Positions 13,522-14,601 of a DNA stretch of 14,601 nt are shown here, piece after piece. Made by a program: the position numbers and the translations under genes. Position 1 is the stretch's first letter. Each line of letters starts with the position of its first letter. The stretch comes from an uncultured Propionibacteriaceae bacterium (GTDB lineage: Bacteria > Actinomycetota > Actinomycetes > Propionibacteriales > Propionibacteriaceae): the NCBI GenBank assembly GCA_937859105.1, contig CALMAD010000375.1, positions 1-14,601 on the forward strand, written 5' to 3'. The notes under the pieces were generated by a model. It worked only from the letters and a program-made list of their open reading frames with translations. It was not told the origin of the DNA and did no database searches.

Positions 13522-14601
13522 TCAGGCCCCCACGCGCGGGTCCGCGGCCACCCGGACGCCCGCCTCGGCCGCCGGTCGCGCCGGGACGCCGAGCCACGCC
13601 AGCCCGTCGGCCGTGCCCGCCTTGCCGCTCAGGACGACAGCCGCATGCACCTGCCCGGACGACGTCACCGTCACCACCGGATGATCGGCCGCCGGCACCG
13701 CGACCTCCACCGACGCGCCGGCCGCCACCGACGCGGCCCGATCCAGCAGGACGCCCCCGTCGGGCGCCCGCACCAGCACCCGCGCGGACGTCGCGGTCGC
13801 CCCCGGGTTCGCCAGGGTCACCGTCGCGCGCGTCGCCGACGCGGTCGCCAGGGGCCACCACACCTGCCCGTCGACGACCGGCGACGCCCCGGACGACGCC
13901 CAGTCCGTCTGGGCGACCGACGTCCCGCTCCGCGCCTCCACGGACGCCGTCACCGGCTGGTCGGACGTCACCCGCACCGCCCCGCCGCCGCCGCGCAGCC
14001 CGCCGGTCAGCGAGACGGTCCTCGTCGACTGCGGCGGCACGCTCACCCGGTCGGCGCCGGCGGGCGCGAACGTGCCCGACCCGCCCAGGACGCCGATCCG
14101 CACCTCGGCGGTCCGGTCGCCCGGGTTCCCGACCACGAGATCGCGCGGCCCGCCGCCGGAGGGCACCCCGGCCACGATCGCGCTCGTCGCGGGCGCGCCG
14201 ACGGCGGCGAGCCGGTCGGCGCCGACGGCGTCCGGGCCGGAGAAGAGCGTCTGGCGGACGACCGCCCCCACCCGCCCCGCGGACGTCTCCACCCGCACGA
14301 CCAGGGGGGCGTCCGACGCGAGGATCGGCCCGAGGTCGACCGTGCTCGCGGTGCGCCCGCGCACCAGGATCCCGCGGCCACCGAGCCCGGCGAGCCGCCC
14401 GCCGGGGCCGTAGGCGGTCAGGTTCACGTCGGCGGCCTCGGCGTCCGCGTTCAGCAGCACGAGTTGCGCCCGCGCGTTCGCGCCCGCCCGGACGCCGGTG
14501 AACCACTGGTCGGCTCGCGGCACCACGCAGGGGGCGACGCCGAGGCCGCGGTCGGCGCCCGCGTCGCCGAGCGCCGTCACGGTCGCGCCGAGCACGGCCC
14601 C
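13522..14601 (-). CDS. DUF5719 family protein, C-terminal part (gene continues past the window end)
   Basis: About 359 codons of an Ala/Gly/Val/Thr-rich beta protein are visible; the N-terminus, where a membrane anchor or signal would be expected, lies outside. The repeated pattern of short strands such as RAQLVLLNADAEAADVNLTA, RDLVVGNPGDRTAEVRIGVL and RATVTLANPGATATSARVLV is characteristic of tandem Ig-like modules and matches DUF5719, an actinobacterial extracytoplasmic family of unknown function. Recurrent VxxxNPG phrases mark the modules. Family members commonly lie beside the metallopeptidase-family and DUF3499 genes, as here, on the opposite strand. The GTG at 14593-14595 is most likely an internal Val codon and not the start. 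The stop is TGA (13522-13524). Confidence 0.85.
   Translation of the reverse strand, partial: GAVLGATVTALGDAGADRGLGVAPCVVPRADQWFTGVRAGANARAQLVLLNADAEAADVNLTAYGPGGRLAGLGGRGILVRGRTASTVDLGPILASDAPLVVRVETSAGRVGAVVRQTLFSGPDAVGADRLAAVGAPATSAIVAGVPSGGGPRDLVVGNPGDRTAEVRIGVLGGSGTFAPAGADRVSVPPQSTRTVSLTGGLRGGGGAVRVTSDQPVTASVEARSGTSVAQTDWASSGASPVVDGQVWWPLATASATRATVTLANPGATATSARVLVRAPDGGVLLDRAASVAAGASVEVAVPAADHPVVTVTSSGQVHAAVVLSGKAGTADGLAWLGVPARPAAEAGVRVAADPRVGA

Larger units (their letters stand above)
152..14496. repeat. Dispersed over-represented heptamer GGACGCC/GGCGTCC
   Basis: A hand scan of the plus strand finds about 80 copies (about 42 GGACGCC and 38 GGCGTCC), spread through nearly all genes on either strand and in gaps, for example 5344-5350, 8337-8343, 8404-8410, 9593-9599, 11052-11058, 12724-12730 and 12758-12764. 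Independent base composition at about 72% GC predicts roughly 9. In pncB alone it occurs in several codon phases. Confidence 0.7.

Noticed and set aside
1..14601. CRISPR array, insertion sequence, phage or toxin-antitoxin system
   Set aside because: There are no regularly spaced repeats, transposase or integrase motifs, target duplications, or paired small toxin/antitoxin genes; gene order and composition look chromosomal.

Overview
The window is very GC-rich double-stranded bacterial DNA (roughly 70% GC or more by eye). It has dense, short-spaced genes, many GTG starts, and several promoters of the form TANNNT placed directly against start codons. Actinobacteria-specific families (DUF3039, DUF3499, DUF5719, a HExxH-less 'metallopeptidase family' protein and a TobH-like SIS protein) place it in the Actinomycetota. 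A Propionibacteriaceae-like host is my guess from gene style only. I see no tRNA, rRNA, CRISPR array, insertion sequence, prophage or recognisable defence system.

Region by region. 1-1615 (+): an NAD-salvage pair, the 3' part of nicotinate phosphoribosyltransferase (pncB, with an in-frame TGA at 18-20) overlapping nicotinamidase (pncA). 1631-6708 (-): a row of genes transcribed as MFS transporter, MarR regulator, malQ, double-hotdog acyl-CoA thioesterase. 6748-7047 (+): DUF3039 protein, divergent from the MFS gene. 7119-8310: an NADP/F420-type oxidoreductase (-) divergent from its likely MarR repressor (+), with two inverted repeats lying on the shared promoters. 8436-9571 (+): a SixA-type phosphohistidine phosphatase and a membrane-GNAT fusion protein, both apparently leaderless. 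9611-12697 (-): DUF3499, Trm112, SIS/TobH-like protein and S-adenosylhomocysteine hydrolase (ahcY). 12780-13419 (+): a 62-residue hypothetical protein and the metallopeptidase-family protein. 13522-14601 (-): the C-terminal part of a DUF5719 protein running off the window.

How they fit together. Most of this is housekeeping: NAD salvage, alpha-glucan metabolism, the methyl cycle, methyltransferase activation through Trm112, and a conserved actinobacterial neighbourhood that in mycobacteria lies beside whiB2/pmmA/manA. The two MarR genes each sit beside a plausible target (an MFS exporter; a small oxidoreductase) and each has an inverted repeat on its promoter.

The features most worth a second look are the nonsense codon in pncB, the two MarR operator regions, the hairpins that enclose stop codons between convergent genes, and a heptamer (GGACGCC/GGCGTCC). 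I count about 80 copies of it by hand, against about 9 expected from base composition. I found no clear previously undescribed multi-gene system.
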